A DNA stretch of 64,000 bases from Microbulbifer guangxiensis (GCF_021729075.1 NZ_JAJSAQ010000004.1:186001-250000); one strand, 5' to 3'; positions 16,099 to 25,928 are shown, counted from the stretch's first letter. Numbers and translations: made by a program. The notes: generated from the letters alone by a model not told the origin.

Positions 16099-18855
16099 AT
16101 GATGTACTCCGCCCTGCGCAGCCTGCTGGCGCTGTCGATATTGGCCCTGCTCGGCTGCAGTCCCGCCGACGAAGCGGGCACCCCCTCCGGAGAAGAGCAG
16201 GTGCAGGTACCCACACCGGCACCGCAGCAGGCCCAGCCCGAAGCCCCCGCCAGCCCGCCGGCCATCCCCGAGGAGCCCCCCGCTGGCCGGCTACCGGAAG
16301 GGATCACTCCAGCCGCCTATCGCCTGGACCTGCTGATCGACCCACGCCAGGATACGTTCTCCGGCACTGTCGAAATCGATATCGAGTTGTCGTCCGATGC
16401 CGGCCATATCTGGCTGCACGGCAAGAACCTAGAGGTCGCCTCGGCCACTGCGATCGTGGATGACGGCAAGACAGTGGAAGCCCGGTATGAAGAGGTACTG
16501 GACAGCGGCGTCGCCAAAATCAGCTTTGCCGAACCGCTGCCCCGGGGGAAATTTACCCTGCGCATGACTTACAGCGCACCGTTCGATCGCAACCTGGCGG
16601 GACTGTTCAAGGTTGAGGAACAGGGCAATGCCTATGCGCTGGCCAAGTCCGAGTCGATCCAGGCGCGCAAATACCTGCCGGGCTTCGACGAGCCCGGTTT
16701 CAAGGCCCCCTTCGATATCAGCCTGACCGTGCCGGCCGGCTATGCCGCCATCAGCAATGGCCCCGAACTGAAGCGTGAGCCCGCCGGGGAGGGGCTGGAA
16801 AAAGTCACCTTCGCCACCACGCGCCCGACGCCCACCTACCTGCTGTCCCTGTCAGTGGGGCCTTTCGACATGGTGGAGCGGCCGGCCATCCCCCCCAGCC
16901 AGTACCGTACCAGGCCCATTCCGCTGCGCGGTTTTGCCCGCCAGGGGCGGGGCCAGGATATGCGCTATATCCTGGACATCACCCCGCGCATGGTGGAAAT
17001 TTTCGAGACCGAGCTGAGGCGCCCCTATCCGTTCGAAAAGCTGGATATCATCGCCGCTCCCCAGTGGCCCAGTGGCGCCACGGAACTCTCAGCTGCCATC
17101 ACCTACCGGGAGCAGCGTATCCTGGTGGGCGACAACCCGGCGCCGGGTGCGCGCCTGGCCCTGCTGCAGATCCACGCCCACGAGATTGCCCATATGTGGT
17201 TTGGCAACCTGGTCACCCCACCCTGGTGGGATGACCTGTGGCTGAAAGAGGGTTTCTCCACCTGGGGCACACCACTGGCCCTGACCATCCTCGAGCCGGA
17301 CGGCGGCCACGAGCTCAACGCCGCCGAGGAAGCCATCAGCGCCATGCAGCTGGACTCCCTCGCCAGCACCCGGGCGATCCGCGAGCCGATCGAGGACAAC
17401 AACGAGATCCGCAACGCCTACGACGCCATTACCTATGACAAGAGTCTCGGCGTCATCCACATGGTGGACCAGTATTTTCGTCCAGAGAAATTCCGCCCGG
17501 CCCTCGGCCGCTATATCGAGGCTTTTGCCGATGGCGTGGCCAGCTCCGAAGATTTCTACCGGGTGATCGGCGAGGAAACCAATACCCCGGAACTTACCGA
17601 GACGTTCCGCAGCTTCGTCGAGCAAAAAGGAGTGCCGCTTCTGAATGTCACCCTCGAGTGCGGCAACGGCGCCGCCCAGGTCAATATCCAGCAGCAGCGC
17701 TACAAACCGCTGGGCTCGCCCATCGAGAGTATCGACACCCGATGGACCATTCCCGTGTGCCTGCGCAGCGACGCCGGCCATCAGTGCGTAATGATGGATG
17801 AGGCAGAGCAGACACTGGCCATCAGCGGGGGCATCTGTCCCGAGTGGTTGCTGCCGAACGCCAAGGGCAGCGGTTACTACCGCTGGACGCTGCCGCCACA
17901 ACAGTGGCAGGCGCTGCTGGACAACTTCCCCGAACTGACGCCCACGGAAGCCCTGTCCGTGATCGACAGTGCCTTCGCTGCTTTCGAGGCCGGCACCTTG
18001 CCGGAAAGCACCCTGATCGCCGTGGTGCGCAAGTCCGCTGCTTCGCAGCGTCGTCAGGTTGTCACGGCTCCACTGGGCTACCTGGAAAAATACCGCCGCA
18101 ACTATCTGGGTGGGGAGGTCGGTGATGAGCGATGGGAAGCCTTCCTGGGCTTCCTGCAATCGCTCTACCAGCCGGTGCTGGATCGTACCGCCGGTAGCAG
18201 TGACAACGACGACAAGCTGCTGCACAGTGAGCTGCAGGGCTTTATGGCGCTGGTGGCCGGTGACCCTGCGATCAGGCAAACCCTGGCCGACAAGGCCATC
18301 GCTTTCACCGGCTTCAAGGGTGAGCCGGATGCGGCGGCACTGGACTCCGACCTCTACGAAGCGGCTCTCACCGTCGCCGTGCAGGATGCAGGCCCCGATT
18401 TCCTGCCGCACCTGGTGAAGTTCCGCAGGGAGGTGGACGATCCACGCTTCGAGAATGCCAGTGCCAATGCACTCGGTGGCAGCAATGACCCCGGGCAGTT
18501 GGACGCCATTCACCAGCTGGCACTGGGGGACAACATCGGCCCACGTGAAGCCTTCGGGCTGCTGCAGAATGCGCTGGCCCAGCCCGCAGTCAGGGACCGA
18601 CACTGGCAATGGCTGCAGGCGAACTTCTCCGCAGTGGTGAAAAAAATCCCCGCCCAGTGGCGGCGCCGTACCCCCAGCTTGGCCAGCAGCTTCTGTGAGC
18701 CGGAAAAGCTCACTCAGTTGCAAAAGCTATTTGAGCAACATGGCAAACTGACCCCCGGCTATCAGCGGAGACTGGATCAGACCGGTGAGCAGATACAGCT
18801 GTGCATCGCTCAGAATGAGCAGGGTAAGGCGCTGGTCAATGCGCTGATGGAATGA
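16099..18855 (+). CDS. M1-family aminopeptidase (aminopeptidase N-like) lipoprotein
   Basis: A 918-residue lipoprotein (LALLGC) with a proline/glutamine-rich linker (about 30-70) before the M1 fold. The zinc site is intact: HEIAH at 361-365 and the third ligand in LWLKEGF (Glu384). The substrate-binding motif usually written GAMEN reads GATEL (326-330), keeping the Glu but losing Met and Asn. The C-terminal half (about 590-918) is the helical ERAP1/ERAP2-like domain. It probably trims N-terminal residues from peptides at the envelope. The operon is monocistronic and is followed by the 95-bp repeat array. Confidence 0.87.
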   Translation: MMYSALRSLLALSILALLGCSPADEAGTPSGEEQVQVPTPAPQQAQPEAPASPPAIPEEPPAGRLPEGITPAAYRLDLLIDPRQDTFSGTVEIDIELSSDAGHIWLHGKNLEVASATAIVDDGKTVEARYEEVLDSGVAKISFAEPLPRGKFTLRMTYSAPFDRNLAGLFKVEEQGNAYALAKSESIQARKYLPGFDEPGFKAPFDISLTVPAGYAAISNGPELKREPAGEGLEKVTFATTRPTPTYLLSLSVGPFDMVERPAIPPSQYRTRPIPLRGFARQGRGQDMRYILDITPRMVEIFETELRRPYPFEKLDIIAAPQWPSGATELSAAITYREQRILVGDNPAPGARLALLQIHAHEIAHMWFGNLVTPPWWDDLWLKEGFSTWGTPLALTILEPDGGHELNAAEEAISAMQLDSLASTRAIREPIEDNNEIRNAYDAITYDKSLGVIHMVDQYFRPEKFRPALGRYIEAFADGVASSEDFYRVIGEETNTPELTETFRSFVEQKGVPLLNVTLECGNGAAQVNIQQQRYKPLGSPIESIDTRWTIPVCLRSDAGHQCVMMDEAEQTLAISGGICPEWLLPNAKGSGYYRWTLPPQQWQALLDNFPELTPTEALSVIDSAFAAFEAGTLPESTLIAVVRKSAASQRRQVVTAPLGYLEKYRRNYLGGEVGDERWEAFLGFLQSLYQPVLDRTAGSSDNDDKLLHSELQGFMALVAGDPAIRQTLADKAIAFTGFKGEPDAAALDSDLYEAALTVAVQDAGPDFLPHLVKFRREVDDPRFENASANALGGSNDPGQLDAIHQLALGDNIGPREAFGLLQNALAQPAVRDRHWQWLQANFSAVVKKIPAQWRRRTPSLASSFCEPEKLTQLQKLFEQHGKLTPGYQRRLDQTGEQIQLCIAQNEQGKALVNALME

Positions 18856-18865
18856 AAAAGTGTAC

Positions 18866-19312
18866 GCTGGATGCCGGCGTTTGCCGGCATGACGCGTTTT
18901 ATTCCGCTATCCCGAGCTTGATCCGGGATCCAGCCGACGCCCGGAGGCCACGATCGGGAAACTGGATACCGGCCTGCGCCGGCATGACGAGCTTTATTCC
19001 GTCATCCCGGACTTGATCCGGGATCCAGCCGACGCCCAGAGGTCACGATCGGGAAACTGGATACCGGCCTGCGCCGGTATGACGAGCTTTATTCCGTCAT
19101 TCCGGACTTGATCCGGGATCCAGTCGACGCCCAGGGGCCACGATCGGAAAACTGGATACCGGCCTGCGCCGGCATGACGAGCTTTATTCCGTCATCCCGG
19201 ACTTGATCCGGGATCCAGCCGACGCCCGGAGATCACGATCGGGAAACTGGATACCGGGCTGCACCGGTATGACGAGCTTTATTCCGTCATCCCGGACTTG
19301 ATCCGGGATCCA
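18866..19312. repeat. Tandem array of 95-bp palindromic units (4.7 copies)
   Basis: Units start at 18866, 18961, 19056, 19151 and 19246, exactly 95 bases apart, the last ending at 19312 after 67 bases. Each holds two stem-loops: ataccggc-ctgc-gccggtat and atcccgga-cttga-tccgggat. Unit 1 has paired changes that keep the first stem (atgccggc/gccggcat). The core gatccgggatcca is a dispersed palindromic motif I know from many proteobacterial genomes. The array fills the gap between two convergent genes and ends 13 bases before the sulfotransferase stop codon. It could serve as a bidirectional terminator. Confidence 0.9.
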
Positions 19313-19325
19313 CTCTCCGGCGCTC

Positions 19326-20801
19326 TCAGTCCACTTCAATGCCACCGGCGCGCAGGGCCTCTGCCAGCGGCGCCAGCTGCTCCTCGTAATTGCGCCAGTG
19401 AGCGACCGCACGCTTGTATAGCGGTTGTCGCACCTGGGCAGAACTCGCAGTGGCGACGGCACTGCGGTTCTTGTGAAACTCCCCGCAGCTGGCCTCCCAC
19501 TCCATACCCGCCGTGTTCACCAGGGCTCGGGCCTCCGGATCGAACTCCTGCACCAGTTTTTCATAGGACTGGAGACGGACCCGATCCCCAAGCACTTCCT
19601 GCCAGTGCCGCTTGAGACGGTCATAGGCGATGTAGTAGGCCGCCAGGTCTTCAAAGCTGTAGGAGAAGGGGTAACCCATCTTGAACAGGGTCTTGTACAT
19701 GGCAAAGCAGGCATCCAGTGGATGCCGCTCCATCCAGATCATACTGGCACCGGGCATTGCCCGGGCAATGAGGCCGGCGTAGAGAAAATTCAGTGGCGTT
19801 TTGTCGATATGCTTCCCGGCACTGGAATCAAAGTTCGCCAGACGCCCGAGGTAATGATCTGCGATGGCTTCAGGCGCCCAGCGGGCTGTCTCCGCCACCA
19901 GTTGCTCCTTGGGCAAACTGCGCCCGGCCATCACCATCAGCGACATGGGCAGGTCGGTAATTTCACCAAAACTGTCGCACCGGCTGTGGCTGGAGAGAAT
20001 ACGGTCGACCAGGGTGGTGCCCGAGCGTGGCAGGCCGAAAATAAATACCGCCTCACGGCCCCTTTCCGGATCCGCATTGCTGGGCCCAACATTGCGGTGG
20101 TGTTCAGCTATCAACGCCAGCGTCTGCTGGTCGGATTCAACGCGGTATTTCAGCATGGCACGCCGGCCATCAGCACCTGCCTGGAAATGGAGGAATGCCT
20201 GCTGAAATTCACCGATATCTTCGAATTCCTTGCCCATTGCATAATGCAGTTTCAGCCGCTCCATCGCCGGCAGGCGCTGGTTGCGCAGGGTCTCCTGCAG
20301 GCGCCCGATATGGTTGTTATCCACTGTCACCCGGCGTAACCCGCTGAGGATAAGCTGGGCCTGTGCATCTGCCGGGTCTTCACTTACAAGGTCTTCCAGT
20401 ACCTGTTCCGCTTCTGCCAGTTCACCGGTGGCCAACAGGTTGACACCCAGGTTGTAGCGAGCATCGCGGTGGCCATTCACCGCCAGTGACCGATAGATCT
20501 GTACTGCTTCCACCTGCCGCTGGACCAGCGCATAAAGTTCGGCACACAGCCCCAGATGACAGTCATCTCCGGCGGAAAGCTGCAGATAGTGATCGAGGAG
20601 GCGGTTGGCCTCACGATGCTCCCCCACATAGATCAGAGTACGGATCGCGAGCGGGAGCAGGTCAGGATGATCCGGAACCTCACGGATTGCCCGTCCCATG
20701 ATTGCGGCAGCATCGCTGAAGCGGCCCCGCTTCAGCGCATCGTTGGCACTGTGAATGAATTCCGCGGGCTGTTTGTTTTTATTGCTCTGTTCCGCAAGCA
20801 T
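19326..20801 (-). CDS. TPR-containing sulfotransferase
   Basis: A 491-residue cytosolic protein. Residues about 10-240 are TPR-like helices (ANDALKRGRFSDAAAIMGRAI, then GELAEAEQVLEDLVSEDP). The C-terminal half is a PAPS-dependent sulfotransferase with the 5'-phosphosulfate loop FGLPRSGTT (255-263) and a 3'-phosphate-binding region near MIWMERHPLDACFAMYK. It should transfer sulfate from PAPS to an acceptor that cannot be inferred. It lies downstream of a TonB-dependent receptor gene on the same strand, a pairing I have seen in other proteobacteria. A strong terminator between them means it needs its own promoter or depends on read-through. Confidence 0.85.
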   Translation of the reverse strand: MLAEQSNKNKQPAEFIHSANDALKRGRFSDAAAIMGRAIREVPDHPDLLPLAIRTLIYVGEHREANRLLDHYLQLSAGDDCHLGLCAELYALVQRQVEAVQIYRSLAVNGHRDARYNLGVNLLATGELAEAEQVLEDLVSEDPADAQAQLILSGLRRVTVDNNHIGRLQETLRNQRLPAMERLKLHYAMGKEFEDIGEFQQAFLHFQAGADGRRAMLKYRVESDQQTLALIAEHHRNVGPSNADPERGREAVFIFGLPRSGTTLVDRILSSHSRCDSFGEITDLPMSLMVMAGRSLPKEQLVAETARWAPEAIADHYLGRLANFDSSAGKHIDKTPLNFLYAGLIARAMPGASMIWMERHPLDACFAMYKTLFKMGYPFSYSFEDLAAYYIAYDRLKRHWQEVLGDRVRLQSYEKLVQEFDPEARALVNTAGMEWEASCGEFHKNRSAVATASSAQVRQPLYKRAVAHWRNYEEQLAPLAEALRAGGIEVD

Positions 20802-20823
20802 GAGGCATTCCGATAATAAAAAA

Positions 20824-20840
20824 GGGGCGCACAGCGCCCC
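20824..20840 (-). terminator. Rho-independent terminator of the TonB-receptor gene
   Basis: The 7-bp GC stem ggggcgc/gcgcccc with loop aca is followed on the minus strand by a run of seven T residues. It sits 25 bases after the receptor stop codon. Confidence 0.88.
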
Positions 20841-20864
20841 AAGTTATAACAGCAAACGAGAGAC

Positions 20865-23243
20865 TCAGAAAGTGATGCGCACGTTCGCACCGAGGGTCCT
20901 CGGCATGGTCAGGAACTGCTTGGAGCCATTGCCGAAGTACTGCTGGGCCGGATCCGTACCCATGTATTCCTCTTTGAACAGCCCGGTAGTGCCTTCTTCA
21001 TTGGCGAGGTTCTTGGCAAACAGCGTTGCGGTCCACCAGTCGCCGGCCAGGCCTACATGGCCATCCAGCAGTGAGAAACTATCCAGTTCGGCCGCGAAGC
21101 GGGCGCTGTCGCTGGCAGCATTGGTCGCATCGGACTGGTAGTAGGCAGCGAGGCGGCTGACAAACTCGACATCTCCGGCACCGATAGGCGCGCGGTAGTC
21201 CAGCGCCGCAGTGAAGGTGCTCTCTGGTGTGCCGGGCAGGCGGGTGCCGGCACTGGCGATGGGCGCCGAGTATCCCGGTGGGGTAAAGTCGGAATCCAGC
21301 TCCGCGTTTACGTAGGCATAGCCAACGGTGTAGCTCAACTGCTCACTGAGATCACCCTGCAGCTCCAGTTCCACACCGGAAGTACTGGCAGCTTCGGCGT
21401 TGCCGACCGCATAGAAGCCCCACCAGCGGGAGGCAGTATTGACCTGAACGTTGTCCCAGTCGACCGCGAATGCCGCGACGGTATAGCGGAAGGCATCGGT
21501 GCTGCCCTTGATGCCCAGCTCGTAGTTCAACACGGTATCCGACTCATACACTGTCCAGCCAGGATCCTCACCGAAGAAGCCGGAAGTTGGCACCGCATTG
21601 GAACCACCGCGACGGTACCCCTCAGAGATAGTCGCATAGGCCATGGTGTCTTCGCTGATATCGTAGGAAGCATTGACCTTGAACAACACACCGTCATCTT
21701 CAGTGACGTTTGCATCGCGAAGAATCGGGAAAATCGCGCCCGGGCCATAGGCGGGGAAGTCCATGTACACCGAGGATTCATATTCATTATCGAATTGCCG
21801 CGCTCCCAGGGTCAGGTGCAGCGCATCCAGATGCCAGGTGACTTCGCCGTAAAACGCCAGTTCGGTGAAGCTGTCATCGCGGGCATAGTCCCAGTCCTGG
21901 TCACTGGCGACGATACCCGGTCCCCAGGCTGCATCCGCCCACTGCTGGAAGCCACGCACGTAGCTCTGCTGGGCGCCGGCAGTTTCCTGATCCATATAGA
22001 AGGCGCCGACGATCCAGTCGATATTGCCTTCGGTATTGGAGACCAGGCGCAACTCCTGGATAAAGGCACTGTCCTCATACTGGCGCACTGCCTGCGCCAT
22101 GGGCCGGTTGTAGTTGTAGTAATAATCCGCGATCCAGCCATTCTGGGCATAGAAACCGGTATTTTCCGAGATGGAATCGCCGGTATGATCATAATCGGAA
22201 GTGGAGGATGTCAGGGTGGCAAAACCCAGATCCACTTCCGCCTCGAGGCTGGTCAGGCTCGCCTCACGGCTGGAAGGCTCCAGCTGAATGGAGCCGTTCT
22301 CATAATCATCGTACGTCTGGCCCCAGCCATCCTGGCCGACAGTCTGCTGACGGCGACCACCGATGTCGTCCTGCTGGGTCATGTGGGTCAGCACTACCTC
22401 GGAAGATTCCGTGGGGCGCCAGAGTGCAGCGACCTTGCCGTAGGTGATTTCCACGGTATCCGCATCCTCGACCGACTTGTAACTGGCATCCGCGGCGAGC
22501 ACGCCATTGGGTGCCGCCGGAATACCATTGCCATCCAGGCGGTACACATTCACGTAATCGACGATACCGGCATTGTCGACGAAGCCACCGGAGGCACGGA
22601 TGGCAAAGTTGTCGGAGATGGCAAAGTTGGCCACCACATCACTGGAGTAATTCAGCCCATCAGAGCCAGCAGTGGAGGAGATACCGGAATTGATATCGGC
22701 CGAGAAACCCTCGGTGCTCGGCTTGCGGGTGATGTAACGCACGGTACCGCCCAGGGAGCCGGAGCCGTAGAGCGTGCCCTGCGGTCCACGCAGCACCTCG
22801 ACCCGTTCCAGGTCCTTGAGCAGGAAGTTGGCATACACCGGCGTGCTGTTCACGTAAGTGGAGACCGTCGGCGCTGCCGCTACCGAATAATCCCCCAGTG
22901 CCGCGCTGTCGACGTTGAGACCGCGGATCATGATGCCGTTGATCACCCCGGAGTTGCGGTTGCCGCGATCGACGACAGCCACACCCGGGATATTACGCAT
23001 CAGCTCGGCCTGCTCGGTGATCTGTGCCCGGGTCACATCCTCACCGGAGACGGCGGAGATGTTGTAGGGCACATCCTGGATGGTGGTTTCACGGCTGGTG
23101 GCGGTGACGATGATTTCTTCCATCATCTCCGCATCCTGCGCAGTGGCGATCTGGGGCAGTGTCAGTACATAACCGGTGGAGACGGCAGCAACCGCAGTCG
23201 CCAGCGACTTTTTGCTGAACCCCTTGTGAGATTGCTCTTTCAT
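20865..23243 (-). CDS. TonB-dependent outer-membrane receptor
   Basis: A 792-residue outer-membrane active transporter. The signal peptide spans about 1-36 (ending IATAQ), followed directly by a TonB box (EEIIVTATS, 42-50), a plug domain with QDVPYNISAVSG and the LRGPQGTLYGSGSLGGTVRYIT signature, then the 22-strand barrel. The last strand ends in phenylalanine (ANVRITF). A good ribosome site (agaggga) precedes the ATG. Residues resemble the large CirA/IroN-like family used in marine bacteria for many organic substrates as well as iron complexes; no Fur box is evident. Neighbours are the sulfotransferase (downstream) and an amidohydrolase (upstream). Confidence 0.92.
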   Translation of the reverse strand: MKEQSHKGFSKKSLATAVAAVSTGYVLTLPQIATAQDAEMMEEIIVTATSRETTIQDVPYNISAVSGEDVTRAQITEQAELMRNIPGVAVVDRGNRNSGVINGIMIRGLNVDSAALGDYSVAAAPTVSTYVNSTPVYANFLLKDLERVEVLRGPQGTLYGSGSLGGTVRYITRKPSTEGFSADINSGISSTAGSDGLNYSSDVVANFAISDNFAIRASGGFVDNAGIVDYVNVYRLDGNGIPAAPNGVLAADASYKSVEDADTVEITYGKVAALWRPTESSEVVLTHMTQQDDIGGRRQQTVGQDGWGQTYDDYENGSIQLEPSSREASLTSLEAEVDLGFATLTSSTSDYDHTGDSISENTGFYAQNGWIADYYYNYNRPMAQAVRQYEDSAFIQELRLVSNTEGNIDWIVGAFYMDQETAGAQQSYVRGFQQWADAAWGPGIVASDQDWDYARDDSFTELAFYGEVTWHLDALHLTLGARQFDNEYESSVYMDFPAYGPGAIFPILRDANVTEDDGVLFKVNASYDISEDTMAYATISEGYRRGGSNAVPTSGFFGEDPGWTVYESDTVLNYELGIKGSTDAFRYTVAAFAVDWDNVQVNTASRWWGFYAVGNAEAASTSGVELELQGDLSEQLSYTVGYAYVNAELDSDFTPPGYSAPIASAGTRLPGTPESTFTAALDYRAPIGAGDVEFVSRLAAYYQSDATNAASDSARFAAELDSFSLLDGHVGLAGDWWTATLFAKNLANEEGTTGLFKEEYMGTDPAQQYFGNGSKQFLTMPRTLGANVRITF

Positions 23244-23387
23244 GGTTCCCTCTGCTCTTTTGCTTTCCGGCCGTACTGCGCCGTTTTATGTTATCGGACT
23301 ATGACTATCGCGCGTACACTCGAAAAAAAATCAGGGCCAGCCAACGCGCACTGACTGGTCCAGGAACTTCAGTCGACAATCAGCATT

Positions 23388-24242
23388 TCATTCCGGCACC
23401 TTGAGTACACCCAGCTGCCGGTAGGCTGCAGACTCGGCGCCCGGCTCATATTGCGGGTAACGGACCTTGCCGTCGCGAAAGCTCTTCAGGGTCTGGCCCA
23501 GGCCCTTCATGCCCCGCTCGCGGACCCGCGTCACTTTGTCCAGGTCCACCTCGAAAGCGATGATTTCTTCCTCCACCGACGCCTCATGCACCGTCTCCCC
23601 TTCTGGGCCAACGATGATCGAGCGGCCCACGCCCTGCGCGCCGCAGGAGTTCACGTCCACCACGTAACACTGGTTGGTGATGGCGCTGGCGCGGACTAGG
23701 GAGAGCTCATCGAGGCGGTCGATGGTGTCGGTCTTGGTGGGGTGAATGATGATCTCGGCGCCAAGCCAGGTAAGGGCGCGGGTAGTTTCCGGGAACCACA
23801 TGTCATAACAGATGGAGACCCCGAAACGACCGACTTCCGGAACATCAAACACCACGAACTGATCGCCGCCGGTTACGCCCTTCTCGTAAGGCAGGAAGGG
23901 ATAAATCTTGCGGTAACGGGCGACCACTTCACCCTCAGGGTTGATGACCGGCGTGGTGTTGAAAACCGCGCTGCCGCACTTTTCATACATGGACCCCGGC
24001 ACCAGCCAGATACCCAGCTCCCGTGCGCTGCGACAGAAAGCCTGCTCCTCCGGCGATGGCAGCTCCCGGGCGTGTTGCACTCCCACGCCGCGCAGGGCCA
24101 GTTCCGGCAGCACCACCATCCGCACCCAGGGAAAGCGAAGCTTGGTTTTCTGGATCCGCTGCAGCAGCAATTCCAGGTTATCTGCCTCGGCCAGCTGCAG
24201 CTGCAAGGCCGCGATTCCAAATTGTTTGCGTGGATTGTTCAT
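23388..24242 (-). CDS. Carbon-nitrogen hydrolase (nitrilase superfamily)
   Basis: A 284-residue cytosolic amidase-type enzyme with the full catalytic triad: Glu47 in VLPELAL, Lys112 in YRKIYPF, and Cys155 in ICYDMWFPE. The family hydrolyses nitriles, amides, or carbamoyl groups; the exact substrate is not visible. It starts 333 bases from the divergent MFS transporter gene and lies just upstream of the TonB receptor, so the three could serve one compound: outer-membrane entry, inner-membrane entry, hydrolysis. A MocR-like regulator follows the transporter. The grouping is inference from position. Confidence 0.85.
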   Translation of the reverse strand: MNNPRKQFGIAALQLQLAEADNLELLLQRIQKTKLRFPWVRMVVLPELALRGVGVQHARELPSPEEQAFCRSARELGIWLVPGSMYEKCGSAVFNTTPVINPEGEVVARYRKIYPFLPYEKGVTGGDQFVVFDVPEVGRFGVSICYDMWFPETTRALTWLGAEIIIHPTKTDTIDRLDELSLVRASAITNQCYVVDVNSCGAQGVGRSIIVGPEGETVHEASVEEEIIAFEVDLDKVTRVRERGMKGLGQTLKSFRDGKVRYPQYEPGAESAAYRQLGVLKVPE

Positions 24243-24575
24243 CGCCTGAGAATTCCTGCCTGTGACTACCGCCTATCAGGTGCCCGTTGGACTCCCGTGT
24301 TTTTTTGGTCTGGATGCATCTTGGCGGAATGCCCATCAAGCCAATAGGTCCAGATTGGCCCGAGCCATGAGTCCAATCCGTTTTTTGCGGGATTGCGGTA
24401 GGCAGGCAAGTCCGTTGGTACCATGGCTGCTGCGTATCTGGCCCTATCAACACCCGCTCAATCCGTTAGCGTTGCGCCAAGTAATGGGAATACACTGATC
24501 TCTCACGGCTGCCGTCGGGCGGTAAAAAGGGGGAGGTGTCCATCAATAACAGAGCAGAGCCCAGCCGGAGACAGA
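24243..24575. other. Divergent control region between the amidohydrolase and MFS genes
   Basis: 333 bases with no gene. Similar short blocks recur: tccagattgg (24349-24358), gtccaatcc (24371-24379) and, inverted, tctggat (24309-24315). Repeats of this type could be operators for the nearby MocR-like regulator, but the match is short and I give it little weight. The ORF upstream of the MFS ATG lacks transporter-like residues. Confidence 0.3.
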
Positions 24576-25823
24576 ATGAGCGAAAATGCAGAGAGCTTGA
24601 TCGACCGCGGTGAATTCAACACTGCGAAGGGAATATTTACCGGCGTACCAACGGTGAACGCCCAGGGCTGGGCTGCCAGCATACTGCTGGCTTTCCTCTC
24701 CTCAGCGGGCCTTTACTACGTCAACATCGCCCCGGTCATCTCCAATGCGCTGATGTCCGGCGCAGGGCTATCGGCCGCAGAGTCCGGGGACATCCTTTCA
24801 GCCAACTTCTTTGGGGCCGCACTCGGGGCTTTCGGCATCACTTTCCTGATTCGGTTTATTCCCCGCTGGAAGCCCGCTGCCTGCGCACTCCTGCTGTCAT
24901 CCATTGGTCTGGATCTGCTGACCATTTCTTTATCCGCCCCGGAGTCACTGGTTCCCCTGCGCTTCCTTCATGGGGTGTTGGGCGGTAGCCTTGTGGGACT
25001 GGGCTTTGCGGTCATCAGCCGCAGCGGAATTGCCGGTCGCGCGTTCGGGATGTTGCTCGCAGTGCAGTATTTGGGTGGGTTCATTGGCATTATCACCCTG
25101 CCGTCGCTGGTACCCCAGTTCGGTGCTTATGTCCCCTTCTATGCATTGATTACTTTCAGCACCTGCACACTGTTGATGGTCATCTTCCTTCCGCCCTACC
25201 CCTTGCCTGCCGGCAAATCCACGCGTTCTATCCTGCCGAAGAAGCTTGTTCTGCCAGTCACGCCAATCCTGCTGACGCTTCTGGCACTGTTCTGCTTCCA
25301 GCTGGCCAACATGGCGCTGTTTGCATTTATTATCGACCTGGGGCATGCCTTTGGCCTGACGCCCGGCTATGTCGACCTCACAGTAGGCTGGGCGAGCTTC
25401 ATCGCCATATCGGGAGCCATACTTGCGGCACACACAGGCGATCGCTATGACCTCACCCGTCCTTTGATGATCGCACTGGTTGCAACCGTGGCAGGTATCG
25501 CCTTGTTCCTGGCCAGCGCCAGCCCGCTCGCTTTTTTCGCCGCCAATGTCATCACCGGCATTACCTGGGCTTTCTGCGTGGCCTACCTGTTGACGATGGT
25601 GTCTCGCTTTGATGCTGCCGGACAAATGGGTGCGTTTGGTGGCTTTGCGTCGAAGATGGGACTGGCATCCGGGCCTGTCATTGCAGGCCGGCTGCTCTCA
25701 GGAGGGGCTGACTACTCACAGCTCATCATCCTGGCATCTCTGCTGCTGCTGGTTTGTTTTGCCGCTTTACCGGCAGCGACCAAACTGGATCGCGCCCGGA
25801 ATATCAGCGCTGCAGAAATCTAA
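24576..25823 (+). CDS. MFS transporter
   Basis: A 415-residue inner-membrane protein with about 12 hydrophobic segments, typical of a major-facilitator antiporter or proton symporter. The N-terminal soluble tail (MSENAESLIDRGEFNTA) precedes TM1 (WAASILLAFLSSAGLYYV); a short charged loop (FIPRWKPAA) follows TM2, and a central loop with AGKSTRSILPKK separates the two halves. ATG 24576 was chosen because ggag lies 7 bases upstream and the upstream codons are not protein-like. The substrate is unknown. It is divergent from the nitrilase-family gene and convergent with the MocR-like regulator. Confidence 0.85.
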   Translation: MSENAESLIDRGEFNTAKGIFTGVPTVNAQGWAASILLAFLSSAGLYYVNIAPVISNALMSGAGLSAAESGDILSANFFGAALGAFGITFLIRFIPRWKPAACALLLSSIGLDLLTISLSAPESLVPLRFLHGVLGGSLVGLGFAVISRSGIAGRAFGMLLAVQYLGGFIGIITLPSLVPQFGAYVPFYALITFSTCTLLMVIFLPPYPLPAGKSTRSILPKKLVLPVTPILLTLLALFCFQLANMALFAFIIDLGHAFGLTPGYVDLTVGWASFIAISGAILAAHTGDRYDLTRPLMIALVATVAGIALFLASASPLAFFAANVITGITWAFCVAYLLTMVSRFDAAGQMGAFGGFASKMGLASGPVIAGRLLSGGADYSQLIILASLLLLVCFAALPAATKLDRARNISAAEI

Positions 25824-25928
25824 CGATTACGTTCCCTGAAGCTTTTGCTGCGCGGCCGTGGGAAGCATCACGGCCCTCACCCCCAACAGGAGTGAGGGCC
25901 GGGCATTCTGCGGCCGGAACCAGGGCAT

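Noticed and set aside
18866-19312. CRISPR array
   Set aside because: The repeats are contiguous 95-bp units without unique spacers, and no cas gene is nearby.
19184-19462. 92-codon minus-strand frame over the 95-bp repeats
   Set aside because: The translation IPDQVRDD and similar strings is the usual product of this dispersed repeat, not a gene.
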